From positions 1 through 10,695 of the forward strand of contig JAADFV010000011.1 in assembly GCA_013152695.1 (NCBI GenBank): DNA of 10,695 nt, given 5' to 3'. Position 1 is the stretch's first letter. Each line of letters opens with the position of its first letter. The translations under genes were made by a program, and so were the position numbers. Shown in pieces: positions 1-6,773 of the stretch. The stretch comes from Chloroflexota bacterium (GTDB lineage Bacteria; Chloroflexota; Anaerolineae; J102). The notes under the pieces are model-generated. The model saw nothing but the letters and a program-made list of their open reading frames with translations, ran no database searches and had not been told where the DNA came from.

Positions 1-10
1 CACCGACTTT

Positions 11-64
11 CGTCCTACCATCACCTTCCAGGCGTCAGCCGCATCCATGATGCGGCGCAATACA
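11..64. repeat. Palindromic dispersed-type repeat, left copy
   Basis: This 54-base element matches the reverse complement of 10624-10677 at 47 of 54 positions (my hand alignment). Its core at 38-56 is a perfect 8-base-pair hairpin, GCCGCATC-CAT-GATGCGGC, and the right copy has the same arms with a different 3-base loop. A long near-identical stretch built around a hairpin is typical of REP-like dispersed palindromes in intergenic DNA. It could also be the end of a small non-autonomous mobile element. No flanking target duplication can be judged because the copies lie close to the window ends. Confidence 0.75.
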
Positions 65-399
65 CCGCCCCCTTGCCTTTCCACCTTCACAAACACGACC
101 CCGCCAAGGTTCTCGCCGACTGTAAGCCGGGCTCTACAGACCTGCGGCCGGAGGATCGCGCCAGCTGTCCTTGTCGCGATAAGTTCACATTTGTGCACAG
201 ACCACCGCGTCCTTTTTCAATACAATGCGTCATAGTGATTAGACACCACCTGACAATGAAGACATGTGGTGGCCGTTGCATCCCCGGTGCACGGGACGCG
301 ATTGGAACAGGTATGGCGACGCGTCCAGCCCAATTCGCAACCGGGCAAGTTAACTCCATCGACGACAAATTGACAATCGTGGTTCCCTTAAAATTGCAG
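65..399. other. Intergenic region without a convincing gene
   Basis: I see no credible gene between the left repeat and the promoter. Open frames exist on both strands (73-492 on +, 87-368 on -), but their translations are rich in Cys, His, Arg and Pro, lack recognisable domains, and have no ribosome binding site. Small structures present are an 8-base palindrome TGTGCACA at 192-199, a 6-base-pair inverted repeat at 244-249/266-271, and a 7-base-pair inverted repeat GGACGCG/CGCGTCC at 294-300/320-326. It may hold upstream regulatory sites or the 3' flank of a neighbouring gene. Confidence 0.5.
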
Positions 400-428
400 T
401 TGTCACTCAGACACCAAGGCAGTATAAT
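400..428 (+). promoter_or_regulatory. Sigma70-type promoter of the stressosome operon
   Basis: A -35 element TTGTCA (400-405, five of six consensus bases) and a perfect -10 element TATAAT (423-428) are separated by exactly 17 bases. Transcription would begin near 434-436, leaving a leader of about 60 bases before the first start codon at 495. It is the only strong promoter I can find, and it lies directly upstream of the first gene, so it probably drives the whole run of nine genes. The site resembles a housekeeping promoter, not a sigma B-type one, although the operon encodes stress-signalling proteins. Confidence 0.75.
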
Positions 429-494
429 ACATAATAATTTGTGTATCTCTTATCCCACTGAATCATCCCCCTTGTCGGGAATGGAGGTTTAGCC

Positions 495-1382
495 ATGGTA
501 TCTGCAGCGGCTCGGCATAAACTAACAAAGATGTTCTTACATGATCGCAAGGCCATCTTGGATCAATGGCTACAATACTTGCGCAAGCAGGACACAAACT
601 GGGGTGCCTTGATTGATGAATCGACACTCCAGCAAGAATCCCAGGCCTTTTTAGACCTGTTTGCCAAAGCCATTTCCGAAACAGAGGACTGGCAAGACGT
701 CCAATCCTCTGCCTTTGCCCCCTTACGACAGTATCTGGAGAATTTGGCTGACTCTCGTGTTATCCAGGGATTTACTCCATCACAAACAGCGCTTTATATC
801 TTTGCCCTCAAACAGGCCGTTCTGCATGTGGCCCAAGAGGATACTGAGCCTAAAACCAAAGCGCTTACACAATCCTTACTAAACATCGATCTCTTGCTGG
901 ACAAACTGGGCTTGATGACCTTTGACACCTATGTCAATCATCGTGAAGCTCTCATTGCCGAGCAGACCGCCGCCATCCTGGAAATGGCTTCACCTACCTT
1001 ACGGGTGTGGGACGATGTTGTACTGCTCCCCTTGGTAGGGGTAATCGATACGGAACGTGCCCAGGTCATGCTTGACAGCTTACTCAACGCCATCGCCGAA
1101 ACCGAAGCAACCGTTGCCATCCTTGACGTGACGGGAGTACCAGTGATCGATACCCAGGTCGCCAAACATGTCCTCACCGCCGTTGATGGGGCCCACATGC
1201 TCGGGGCAACCGTCATCATCACTGGCGTAAGCGTCGACGCCGCCAAAACCCTGACCAAACTTCGCATTGATCTCGGCAACGTGATCACGCGGGGTACTTT
1301 GCGGGCTGGGCTACGTCATGCCTTACGCCTATCAGGTTATCGGGTCGAAAAACTTTCATCAGGGCCAAAAAGAGGAGCTTAG
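495..1382 (+). CDS. rsbR: RsbR-type stressosome scaffold/sensor (RsbRD-like N-terminus + STAS)
   Basis: This 295-residue cytoplasmic protein would be the sensory scaffold of the stressosome, the complex that holds the kinase RsbT until stress. Residues about 12-150 are helical and resemble the RsbRD-type N-terminal domain, not the haemless globin fold of Bacillus RsbRA. Residues about 172-283 form a STAS domain with the signature LDVTGVPVIDT. Thr186 and Thr220 lie 34 residues apart, as do the RsbT targets Thr171 and Thr205 of Bacillus RsbRA, so both phosphorylation sites appear kept. The ATG at 495 follows GGAGG (483-487) with a 7-base gap, which fixes the start. The rsbS gene begins 2 bases after the stop. 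What the N-terminal domain senses is not visible. The family call is strong, but only one RsbR paralogue is present here, so the full complex may use others encoded elsewhere. Confidence 0.92.
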   Translation: MVSAAARHKLTKMFLHDRKAILDQWLQYLRKQDTNWGALIDESTLQQESQAFLDLFAKAISETEDWQDVQSSAFAPLRQYLENLADSRVIQGFTPSQTALYIFALKQAVLHVAQEDTEPKTKALTQSLLNIDLLLDKLGLMTFDTYVNHREALIAEQTAAILEMASPTLRVWDDVVLLPLVGVIDTERAQVMLDSLLNAIAETEATVAILDVTGVPVIDTQVAKHVLTAVDGAHMLGATVIITGVSVDAAKTLTKLRIDLGNVITRGTLRAGLRHALRLSGYRVEKLSSGPKRGA

Positions 1383-1384
1383 TC

Positions 1385-1747
1385 ATGGACTTTGCAATGA
1401 TGAAACTGGATGATGTGCTACTGGCTCCGGTCAGTGCCTTCATGGATGACGATGATGCCGAGGCTTTTCGTGACCAAGTTCTTACCGAAATCAAGAAAAT
1501 GGAAGCGGCAGGACTGGTGCTCGACATCAGTGGTTTGCCTATTATCGATTCTTTTCTTTCACGTGTGATCAGCGAAATCGCAACCAGTGCCGGCATTCTT
1601 GGCGCCAAATGCGTCGTCGTCGGCATGCGTCCTGCGGTCGCGCTCACCCTCTTACAGATGCAACGCCCCATAGCCGGTGTGGCCCATGCCTCTTCGCTGG
1701 CGCGTGGTTTAGAAAAACTGCGCGCCATGCTGGGGGAGGAGGCCTGA
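1385..1747 (+). CDS. rsbS: RsbS-type stressosome STAS protein
   Basis: This is a single STAS domain of 120 residues, almost the length of Bacillus RsbS (121). It would co-assemble with RsbR into the stressosome core and bind and restrain RsbT. The central motif LDISGLPIIDSFLSRVI places Ser56 at the position of Bacillus Ser59, whose phosphorylation by RsbT releases the kinase. A later MRPAVALTLL segment matches the conserved RsbS stretch. AGAGGAG at 1371-1377, 7 bases upstream, supports the ATG at 1385; in-frame ATGs four and five codons on are less well placed. The stop TGA (1745-1747) shares its last base with the start of rsbT, so the two proteins are probably translationally coupled in fixed ratio. 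Having Ser, not Thr, at the switch site separates it from the RsbR partner upstream. Confidence 0.95.
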   Translation: MDFAMMKLDDVLLAPVSAFMDDDDAEAFRDQVLTEIKKMEAAGLVLDISGLPIIDSFLSRVISEIATSAGILGAKCVVVGMRPAVALTLLQMQRPIAGVAHASSLARGLEKLRAMLGEEA

Positions 1748-2136
1748 TGCAAGTAGCTAAGCTAAAATTGCTGACAGGCCGCGATGTTGTTACTGCCCGT
1801 GAGGTCGTTCGACGAAAAGCACAAGAAATAGGCTTTGGTCTTGCCAAGCAAACACGTCTGGCTACGGCAGTGTCCGAAATTGTACGCAACGCCGTTGTCC
1901 ATGGCTTAGGCGGAGAAATGATCGTCGAACGGCTACAGAAAAATTCACCAATTCTCCGGGTCACCATACGGGATCAAGGTCCTGGCATAGCCGACATCGA
2001 CAAAGCCCTCCAAGATGGTTACAGCACGACCGGCACGCTGGGAGCAGGCCTTCCCGGCGCCCGCCGACTGGTCGATGATTTTAAGATTGAGTCAGCGGTC
2101 GGGCAAGGCACCACGGTGATTATGGAAATGCGATGA
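1747..2136 (+). CDS. rsbT: RsbT serine/threonine kinase, stressosome switch
   Basis: A 129-residue GHKL-fold protein kinase of the RsbT/RsbW/SpoIIAB group, close in length and sequence to Bacillus RsbT (133). It would phosphorylate RsbR and RsbS on activation, leave the stressosome, and switch on a downstream partner. The ATP site is complete: N-box with Glu44 and Asn48 (SEIVRNAVVHG), G1 box DQGPGI (76-81), and glycine-rich lid GTLGAGLPGARRL (96-108). GLPG in this last motif is typical of true RsbT. The start at 1747 lies in a TGATG overlap with rsbS and follows a GGGGGAGGAGG tract (1732-1742). An in-frame start further upstream (1609) would run through rsbS with unrelated sequence and is rejected. 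A second, divergent copy follows directly. Confidence 0.95.
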   Translation: MQVAKLKLLTGRDVVTAREVVRRKAQEIGFGLAKQTRLATAVSEIVRNAVVHGLGGEMIVERLQKNSPILRVTIRDQGPGIADIDKALQDGYSTTGTLGAGLPGARRLVDDFKIESAVGQGTTVIMEMR

Positions 2137-2555
2137 CTCTCACCACCGTTGTCCAACCTTATTCCCGTACCTTTACGATTGACAAGAATAGTGATGTCCG
2201 CCGAGTACGTCGCGCTGTTAGGGCCTTGGCTCGCGGCCTGGGCTTCACTGAGGTGCAAGAATACGAACTGGCCATCGCCGTAAGCGAGCTTGCCCAAAAT
2301 TTAGTGCACCACGCCACCGCCGGCGGCACCATCATAGTGCAATCCATCGAGAAGGAGGGAAGAGGCGGCATCGAGGTGTTTTGCCGCGACCAAGGCCCGG
2401 GTATCAGCGATATCGCCCAATCCCTCCAGGATGGTTTTAGCACGACGGGGAGTTTGGGAGGAGGGCTGGGTACGGTGCAGCGGATGGCAGATGAATTTCA
2501 TATCGAGTCTCCCCCTGAGGCTGGACTCACAATCATCTTTAGAAAATACACATGA
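2133..2555 (+). CDS. Second RsbT-like anti-sigma-type kinase (GHKL ATPase)
   Basis: This 140-residue protein is a paralogue of the preceding RsbT, with the same ATP-site layout: N-box Glu52 and Asn56 (SELAQNLVHH), G1 box DQGPGI (86-91), then FSTTGSLGGGLGTVQRM. The lid has GGGLGTVQRM where RsbT has GAGLPGARRL, and the N-terminus is longer. From family knowledge, this type is often the N-terminal half of fused ATP-binding SpoIIE-type phosphatases encoded after rsbST. Here it is a separate protein, and the phosphatase half is the next gene. The start lies in an ATGA overlap with rsbT, and the stop overlaps the next start (ATGA at 2552-2555). No strong ribosome binding site precedes it, which fits coupled translation. 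Its substrate is unknown; it could modify the same STAS proteins or regulate the adjacent phosphatase. Confidence 0.88.
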   Translation: MTLTTVVQPYSRTFTIDKNSDVRRVRRAVRALARGLGFTEVQEYELAIAVSELAQNLVHHATAGGTIIVQSIEKEGRGGIEVFCRDQGPGISDIAQSLQDGFSTTGSLGGGLGTVQRMADEFHIESPPEAGLTIIFRKYT

Positions 2556-3139
2556 TGCAGTTCGGTCTCGCTAAAAAGTCCCTTTATGGCACCAGCTGGT
2601 GCGGTGATGATGCCTTCACCTTCGATGATAAGGAACGGGCCGTCATGGCCGTCATCGATGGCTTGGGACACTCGCAAAAAGCTGCTGCAGCAGCTCAGGC
2701 CGGCATCGTTCGCTTGCAGGATCACGTCTATCTTCCCCTCGTCGACATGATGAGGACGGTAGAATCTGCCATGCAGGACACCATTGGTGGCGCCGTTGCC
2801 ATTGCCATCGTCCATAAACCGCGGGGACAGATCGAGGTATGTGGGGTTGGTAGCGTGCAACTCCAACTGGCCACCTCCGACAAACTCTATCGCTTCGATG
2901 GTACCCCCGGCATTGCTGGTCATCAAAGCAACCATTATCAACCGCAAATCCTTCCCTATCGACAAGGCGACATCATCGTAATGTATAGTGATGGCATTTA
3001 TTCCTCCTTTAGTGCCAAAGAGCTGATTCGCATCCTCCATCCCAATCCCCAGCGTTTGGCAAGGCAAATCCTCAGCCGCTACCACCGTGGTACTGATGAT
3101 GCGCTGGTTCTTGTGGGGTGGGAACCACCGCGTCCCTAA
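2552..3139 (+). CDS. rsbX: RsbX/SpoIIE-type PP2C serine phosphatase
   Basis: A 195-residue PP2C-fold phosphatase about the size of Bacillus RsbX (199), which resets the stressosome by removing phosphate from RsbS and RsbR. The metal-binding acidic residues are all present: Asp19/Asp20 (CGDDAF), Asp36 in DGLGHS (36-41), Asp147 in YSDGI, and Asp182/Asp183 in TDDALVLV. The middle GGAVAIAIV and CGVGSVQ strands fit the RsbX pattern. There is no regulatory N-terminal domain, so it is not a full RsbU. It overlaps the preceding kinase gene by 4 bases. In related clusters the two are commonly a single fused polypeptide, so the products may act as a complex. A second ATG three bases on (2555) is possible. 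The symbol reflects domain type and context; phosphatase specificity is inferred. Confidence 0.85.
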   Translation: MMQFGLAKKSLYGTSWCGDDAFTFDDKERAVMAVIDGLGHSQKAAAAAQAGIVRLQDHVYLPLVDMMRTVESAMQDTIGGAVAIAIVHKPRGQIEVCGVGSVQLQLATSDKLYRFDGTPGIAGHQSNHYQPQILPYRQGDIIVMYSDGIYSSFSAKELIRILHPNPQRLARQILSRYHRGTDDALVLVGWEPPRP

Positions 3140-3216
3140 AAAAGTTTCTTTTCATCGGCATGGTTCAGGAAAAAGGAATCACGCCTTCTCCAAATGTGTT
3201 TGCTACGAGGTGCATT

Positions 3217-5190
3217 GTGAACGATGACTTTCTCGACACTTACACCAACATCCTCGAAAACCATTATCTGCACCCAGGCGAAACCTGGTTTGAAAAAGCT
3301 TATCGTTTGGGACGGAATTTTGTAAAGGCAGGCTTTGAGCTGGAAGAAGTCGTCGAACTTCATGACAATGCTCTTCAGCGTTTGAGTGAAAAATACCCCG
3401 ATGCCGATTTTACCGCCGAACGGGGCCATTACCTGCTTGTTCATGTACTCATCGCTTATGCTATGAGTTTCGAAGCCCAAGGCGAGCTTTTGGAACTACG
3501 TTCCAAAGCCCTGTTCGAAAGCGAGCAGAAATATCGTACTCTGGTCGAACAGGCTCACGATGGTATTCTCATTGTGCAAAAAGATCACATCCAGTTCGCC
3601 AATAACAAACTGGGTGAAATGACAGGCCACAAAACAGAAACGCTTATCCAAAAAAATTTGGGCGAATTGATGCATTCGCCAGAGCTATTTAAATATTTGA
3701 ACGAAGGGCTCAATCCCTCCCTCGAATCCCCCTTTTTTGTCATGGGCAATCTCTACACACCCAAGGGAGAAATTCCAGTCGAACTATCGGCCAGCACCAT
3801 CCTATTCCGCCAGCAACCGGCCCATCTTCTCGTCGTTCGTGATTCCCGCGAACGGCTGAACTTTCAGCGCGCGCTCGAAAACCGCAGTCAACGTCTACGC
3901 GCCCTCAATCATATTGCTAGAACCGTAAGCGCCACCCTCGATCTCGACATTCTATTACCCAACGTCTATCAAGAAATCCAAGAAATATTTCAGCCCGATG
4001 CATTTTTCATTGCCCTTTATGATCCCGAAAAGAAAGTGATTGATTACCGTTTTTTAATCGATGAAGGCCAACAGGACACGCCCCAGCAAGGCCCTCTGAG
4101 CTCAGATTTGACTTCGCATGTGATCCGAACTGGCGAGCCTCTCCTCATTACCGATCTGAGTAAGCAACAGGCTGATTTACCAGGTTATCAGACCTGGGGA
4201 ACACATAAAGTCGCGGCCACATGGATGGCAGTGCCCATGATCTTGGGGGAGCGGGTGGTGGGGGTGATGAATGTTCAGCGCTATCATGCCTACGCCTACG
4301 ACGATGATCATCTCGAATTTTTACGAACCATTGCCGACCAGGTCACAGTTGCCATCGAAAATGCCCGTCTCTACAACCAGGCCCAGCATGAAATTGCCCA
4401 ACGGAAGGCGGCCGAAGAAGCCTTGCAAACTTACACATCCAATCTAGAATCTCTGATCGATGCCCGCACAGATGAACTGCGAGAGGCCCAAGAGCAAATC
4501 CTGCGTCAAGAAAAACTCGCTGTTTTAGGCCGGCTTGCCGCCAGCATCAGCCACGAACTGCGCAACCCCCTTGGCGTAATCACCAATGCTGTCTACTATT
4601 TGAAAATGGTGCTATCTGACCAAGATGCCAAAGTTCAAGAATATCTGAACCTCATCGACGATCAGGCCCATAAAGCGGCTAAAATTGCCACCAATCTTCT
4701 CGAATACACCCGTTCCCGCCTGCCCCAACGCGAAATTGTTCAGCTCGAACCCTTTATCTCTCATGTTCTCACCTTGATACCACCCCCTCCCACCATACGC
4801 TGCCATACCGACATTCCTCCCGATCTCCCGTCCATCTTCATCGATTCCATCCACCTCGAACAGATTCTTACGAACCTGATCAATAATGCTTATCAAGCCA
4901 TGCCTGCCGGTGGCGACCTGAGTTTCCTGGCCCAGGTTGCAGAGGACTACGTTTCTCTGGCCGTGCAAGATAGCGGTGAAGGTATGTCTGAAAAAGTTCT
5001 GGCTCACATTTTCGAGCCGTTATTTACGACCAAAGCCCGAGGCATCGGCCTGGGTCTGGCCGTAACACAGAATTTAATCGAGGCCAATGGCGGTCGCATC
5101 GAAGTCGAAAGCCGTGAGGGCGAGGGAAGCACTTTCACCTTATTTTTACCTATCGCCAAAGATGATGAATTTGCAACCTCACAGCCCTAG
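3217..5190 (+). CDS. RsbU-N-domain / PAS / GAF sensor histidine kinase
   Basis: A soluble 657-residue sensor kinase with no transmembrane segment. Residues 4-92 match the N-terminal RsbT-binding domain of Bacillus RsbU, with the same order of motifs: ET-x-aromatic, EEVVELHDNALQRL, then a YAMSFEAQ helix. A continuous helix (about 90-108) leads into a PAS domain (about 106-215), a GAF domain (about 225-387) and a coiled coil. The kinase core has His446 in SHELRNPLGVI, N-box Asn553/Asn557, G1 DSGEGM (585-590), FEPLFTTK and G2 GIGLGLA. It would autophosphorylate His446 and pass phosphate to receivers downstream. The GTG start at 3217 is chosen because GAGGTG (3207-3212) precedes it and the RsbU-type homology begins just after. 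GTG 3118 and ATG 3160 are in frame but lack a ribosome binding site. The domain placement suggests control by RsbT in place of a RsbU phosphatase. Confidence 0.88.
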   Translation: MNDDFLDTYTNILENHYLHPGETWFEKAYRLGRNFVKAGFELEEVVELHDNALQRLSEKYPDADFTAERGHYLLVHVLIAYAMSFEAQGELLELRSKALFESEQKYRTLVEQAHDGILIVQKDHIQFANNKLGEMTGHKTETLIQKNLGELMHSPELFKYLNEGLNPSLESPFFVMGNLYTPKGEIPVELSASTILFRQQPAHLLVVRDSRERLNFQRALENRSQRLRALNHIARTVSATLDLDILLPNVYQEIQEIFQPDAFFIALYDPEKKVIDYRFLIDEGQQDTPQQGPLSSDLTSHVIRTGEPLLITDLSKQQADLPGYQTWGTHKVAATWMAVPMILGERVVGVMNVQRYHAYAYDDDHLEFLRTIADQVTVAIENARLYNQAQHEIAQRKAAEEALQTYTSNLESLIDARTDELREAQEQILRQEKLAVLGRLAASISHELRNPLGVITNAVYYLKMVLSDQDAKVQEYLNLIDDQAHKAAKIATNLLEYTRSRLPQREIVQLEPFISHVLTLIPPPPTIRCHTDIPPDLPSIFIDSIHLEQILTNLINNAYQAMPAGGDLSFLAQVAEDYVSLAVQDSGEGMSEKVLAHIFEPLFTTKARGIGLGLAVTQNLIEANGGRIEVESREGEGSTFTLFLPIAKDDEFATSQP

Positions 5191-5219
5191 CGGCCTATCA
5201 TCCCATCAGTTCTTCCACC

Positions 5220-6773
5220 ATGCCAAAACTTCCCTATTCACCTCTGTTCAAACATAGGCCACGTGGCCGTCACCTTCTTGCCCTTGCCGTCGTCGGTATT
5301 TATGTCCTGGCTTGGCTAAGTGCCCGTGCCCATAACTTTGTCCTTCCTCAGAGCTTATTACTGGTTCCCATCTTTACCTTTGCCATTCTTTATGGCTTAT
5401 GGGGAGGAATTGTAAGCGGCGTCTTGTTCTGGCCTTTGCATATCTTCTTGCTTGCCCCTGCCACAAATATCAGTTCTCGCTGGGCTGCCCTTTTAGATGG
5501 CTGGACCGTGTACGCCATTTTTCTCAGTATCGCTGTGTTTGTAGGCTACATGAAAGAGCTGATTGATCGCCTGCAACATGAAAATGAAGAGCACCGGCGA
5601 ACACAACAGGCCCTGGAAAAACAAATCCATCAAAATCAGCTCATGCTCAACACCATGTTGGATGGCTACGTTCTCACCGACACCGAGGGCCGAATCTTAC
5701 ATGTGAATCCAGCCTACTGTGCGATGACGGGCTATTCTGCCGAAGAGCTCTTGCAAATGAACATCTATGAAATTGGGGTGCAACTGAGTGCCGAAGAAAT
5801 TACAGAACGCATTCAGGAAATCATAACGCAGGGGGGTGCTCGCTTCGAGACCAAACATTTACACAAAGATGGGAGGATTCTCGATTTTGATCTCAGCATC
5901 GCCCTCATGCAAACCGAAGAAGAACCCTTGCTTGCCGCCTTCATCCGTGACATTACGGAGCGTAAACAGGCACAACAAAAACTGCAAGAATACGCCGAGC
6001 AGCTCGAAGAAATGGTGGAGGAACGCACCCTTGCCCTGCAGGAGGTCCAGGAAAGGCTCCTGCAACAGGAAAGGCTGGCGACTCTCGGACGCCTGGCCAG
6101 CGGCGTCAGTCACGAACTACGGAACCCCCTGGCCGTAATTGCCAATGCCGTCTATTACCTCAAGCTCGTGCAGACGAATGCACCGCCGACCATCATCGAA
6201 TACCTCAATCTCATCGATTCCGAAATCAAGGCAGCAACCCACATCATCGCCGAACTCCAGGACTTTGCGAAAACGCCACTGGCCCAACGCAAAGCCGTTA
6301 TCCTCACCGAGGCCGTGGCAGAGGCACTACAACGCCGCCCCATCCCTCCCCACATCCAAACCCACATTCAAATCCCCGCCGACCTCCGTCCTGTTCTCGT
6401 CGATCCCGAACATCTCGCCCGCCTTCTCGATGAGCTCATTAAAAATGCCTACGATGCCATGGAGCAAGGCGGTGAATTGCGTATCAGTGCTACCCTCGAA
6501 GAAGAGGAAGAGCAACAATTCATCCGTCTTGACATCGCAGACACAGGTGCAGGTCTCACTCCCGAAGCCCAAAAACATGCCTTTGAACCCCTCTTTAGCA
6601 CCAAAGCGCGAGGGATAGGTTTGGGCCTCACCCTTTGCCAGGCGTTGGTTGCCGCCAACAGTGGTCGCATAGCCCTCCGGCCCGGCCCTAAACAAGGTGC
6701 CATCGCCAGCTTATGGTTCCCCGCCGTACTCTTAGACATGACTGTCTCTCTGGAATCTGGCGAAAACAAATGA
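5220..6773 (+). CDS. Membrane-bound PAS sensor histidine kinase
   Basis: A 517-residue inner-membrane kinase. Four hydrophobic stretches (about 18-37, 41-60, 61-80 and 89-111) form an N-terminal membrane domain with very short loops, suggesting sensing within or near the membrane. A PAS domain follows (about 140-250; NPAYCAMTGYSAEEL), then a long charged coiled coil (246-290) and the kinase core: His298 in SHELRNPLAVI, N-box Asn409 (ELIKNAYDAM), G1 DTGAGL (441-446), FEPLFSTK and G2 GIGLGL. The core is clearly related to that of the preceding kinase, including NAVYYLK and EYLNLID, so the two are probably paralogues with exchanged sensor regions. The gap to the preceding gene is 29 bases, with no obvious ribosome binding site before the ATG. 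Its last bases overlap the next gene (ATGA), coupling it to the two-receiver protein, a plausible phosphotransfer partner. Confidence 0.9.
   Translation: MPKLPYSPLFKHRPRGRHLLALAVVGIYVLAWLSARAHNFVLPQSLLLVPIFTFAILYGLWGGIVSGVLFWPLHIFLLAPATNISSRWAALLDGWTVYAIFLSIAVFVGYMKELIDRLQHENEEHRRTQQALEKQIHQNQLMLNTMLDGYVLTDTEGRILHVNPAYCAMTGYSAEELLQMNIYEIGVQLSAEEITERIQEIITQGGARFETKHLHKDGRILDFDLSIALMQTEEEPLLAAFIRDITERKQAQQKLQEYAEQLEEMVEERTLALQEVQERLLQQERLATLGRLASGVSHELRNPLAVIANAVYYLKLVQTNAPPTIIEYLNLIDSEIKAATHIIAELQDFAKTPLAQRKAVILTEAVAEALQRRPIPPHIQTHIQIPADLRPVLVDPEHLARLLDELIKNAYDAMEQGGELRISATLEEEEEQQFIRLDIADTGAGLTPEAQKHAFEPLFSTKARGIGLGLTLCQALVAANSGRIALRPGPKQGAIASLWFPAVLLDMTVSLESGENK

Noticed and set aside
87..368. 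93-codon open frame on the - strand in the upstream region
   Set aside because: Translation has no recognisable domain and starts without a ribosome binding site; likely chance.
370..375. Perfect TTGACA as the -35 element
   Set aside because: No suitable -10 lies 16-18 bases downstream; the TTGTCA/TATAAT pair at 400-428 has ideal spacing.
73..492. 139-codon open frame on the + strand upstream of rsbR
   Set aside because: No ribosome binding site, no domain, odd composition, and it runs through the promoter and the rsbR ribosome binding site.
1285..1752. 155-codon antisense open frame across rsbS
   Set aside because: Opposite a strongly recognised RsbS with conserved Ser56; the antisense product has no recognisable domain.
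2540..2560. Frameshift breaking one fused kinase-phosphatase gene
   Set aside because: The 4-base ATGA overlap is the same type as at neighbouring junctions and both domains are complete, so two real genes are simpler; raw reads could still overturn this.
2498..3085. 195-codon antisense open frame across the phosphatase gene
   Set aside because: It mirrors a clear PP2C gene on the + strand; long antisense frames recur under most genes here and reflect codon bias.
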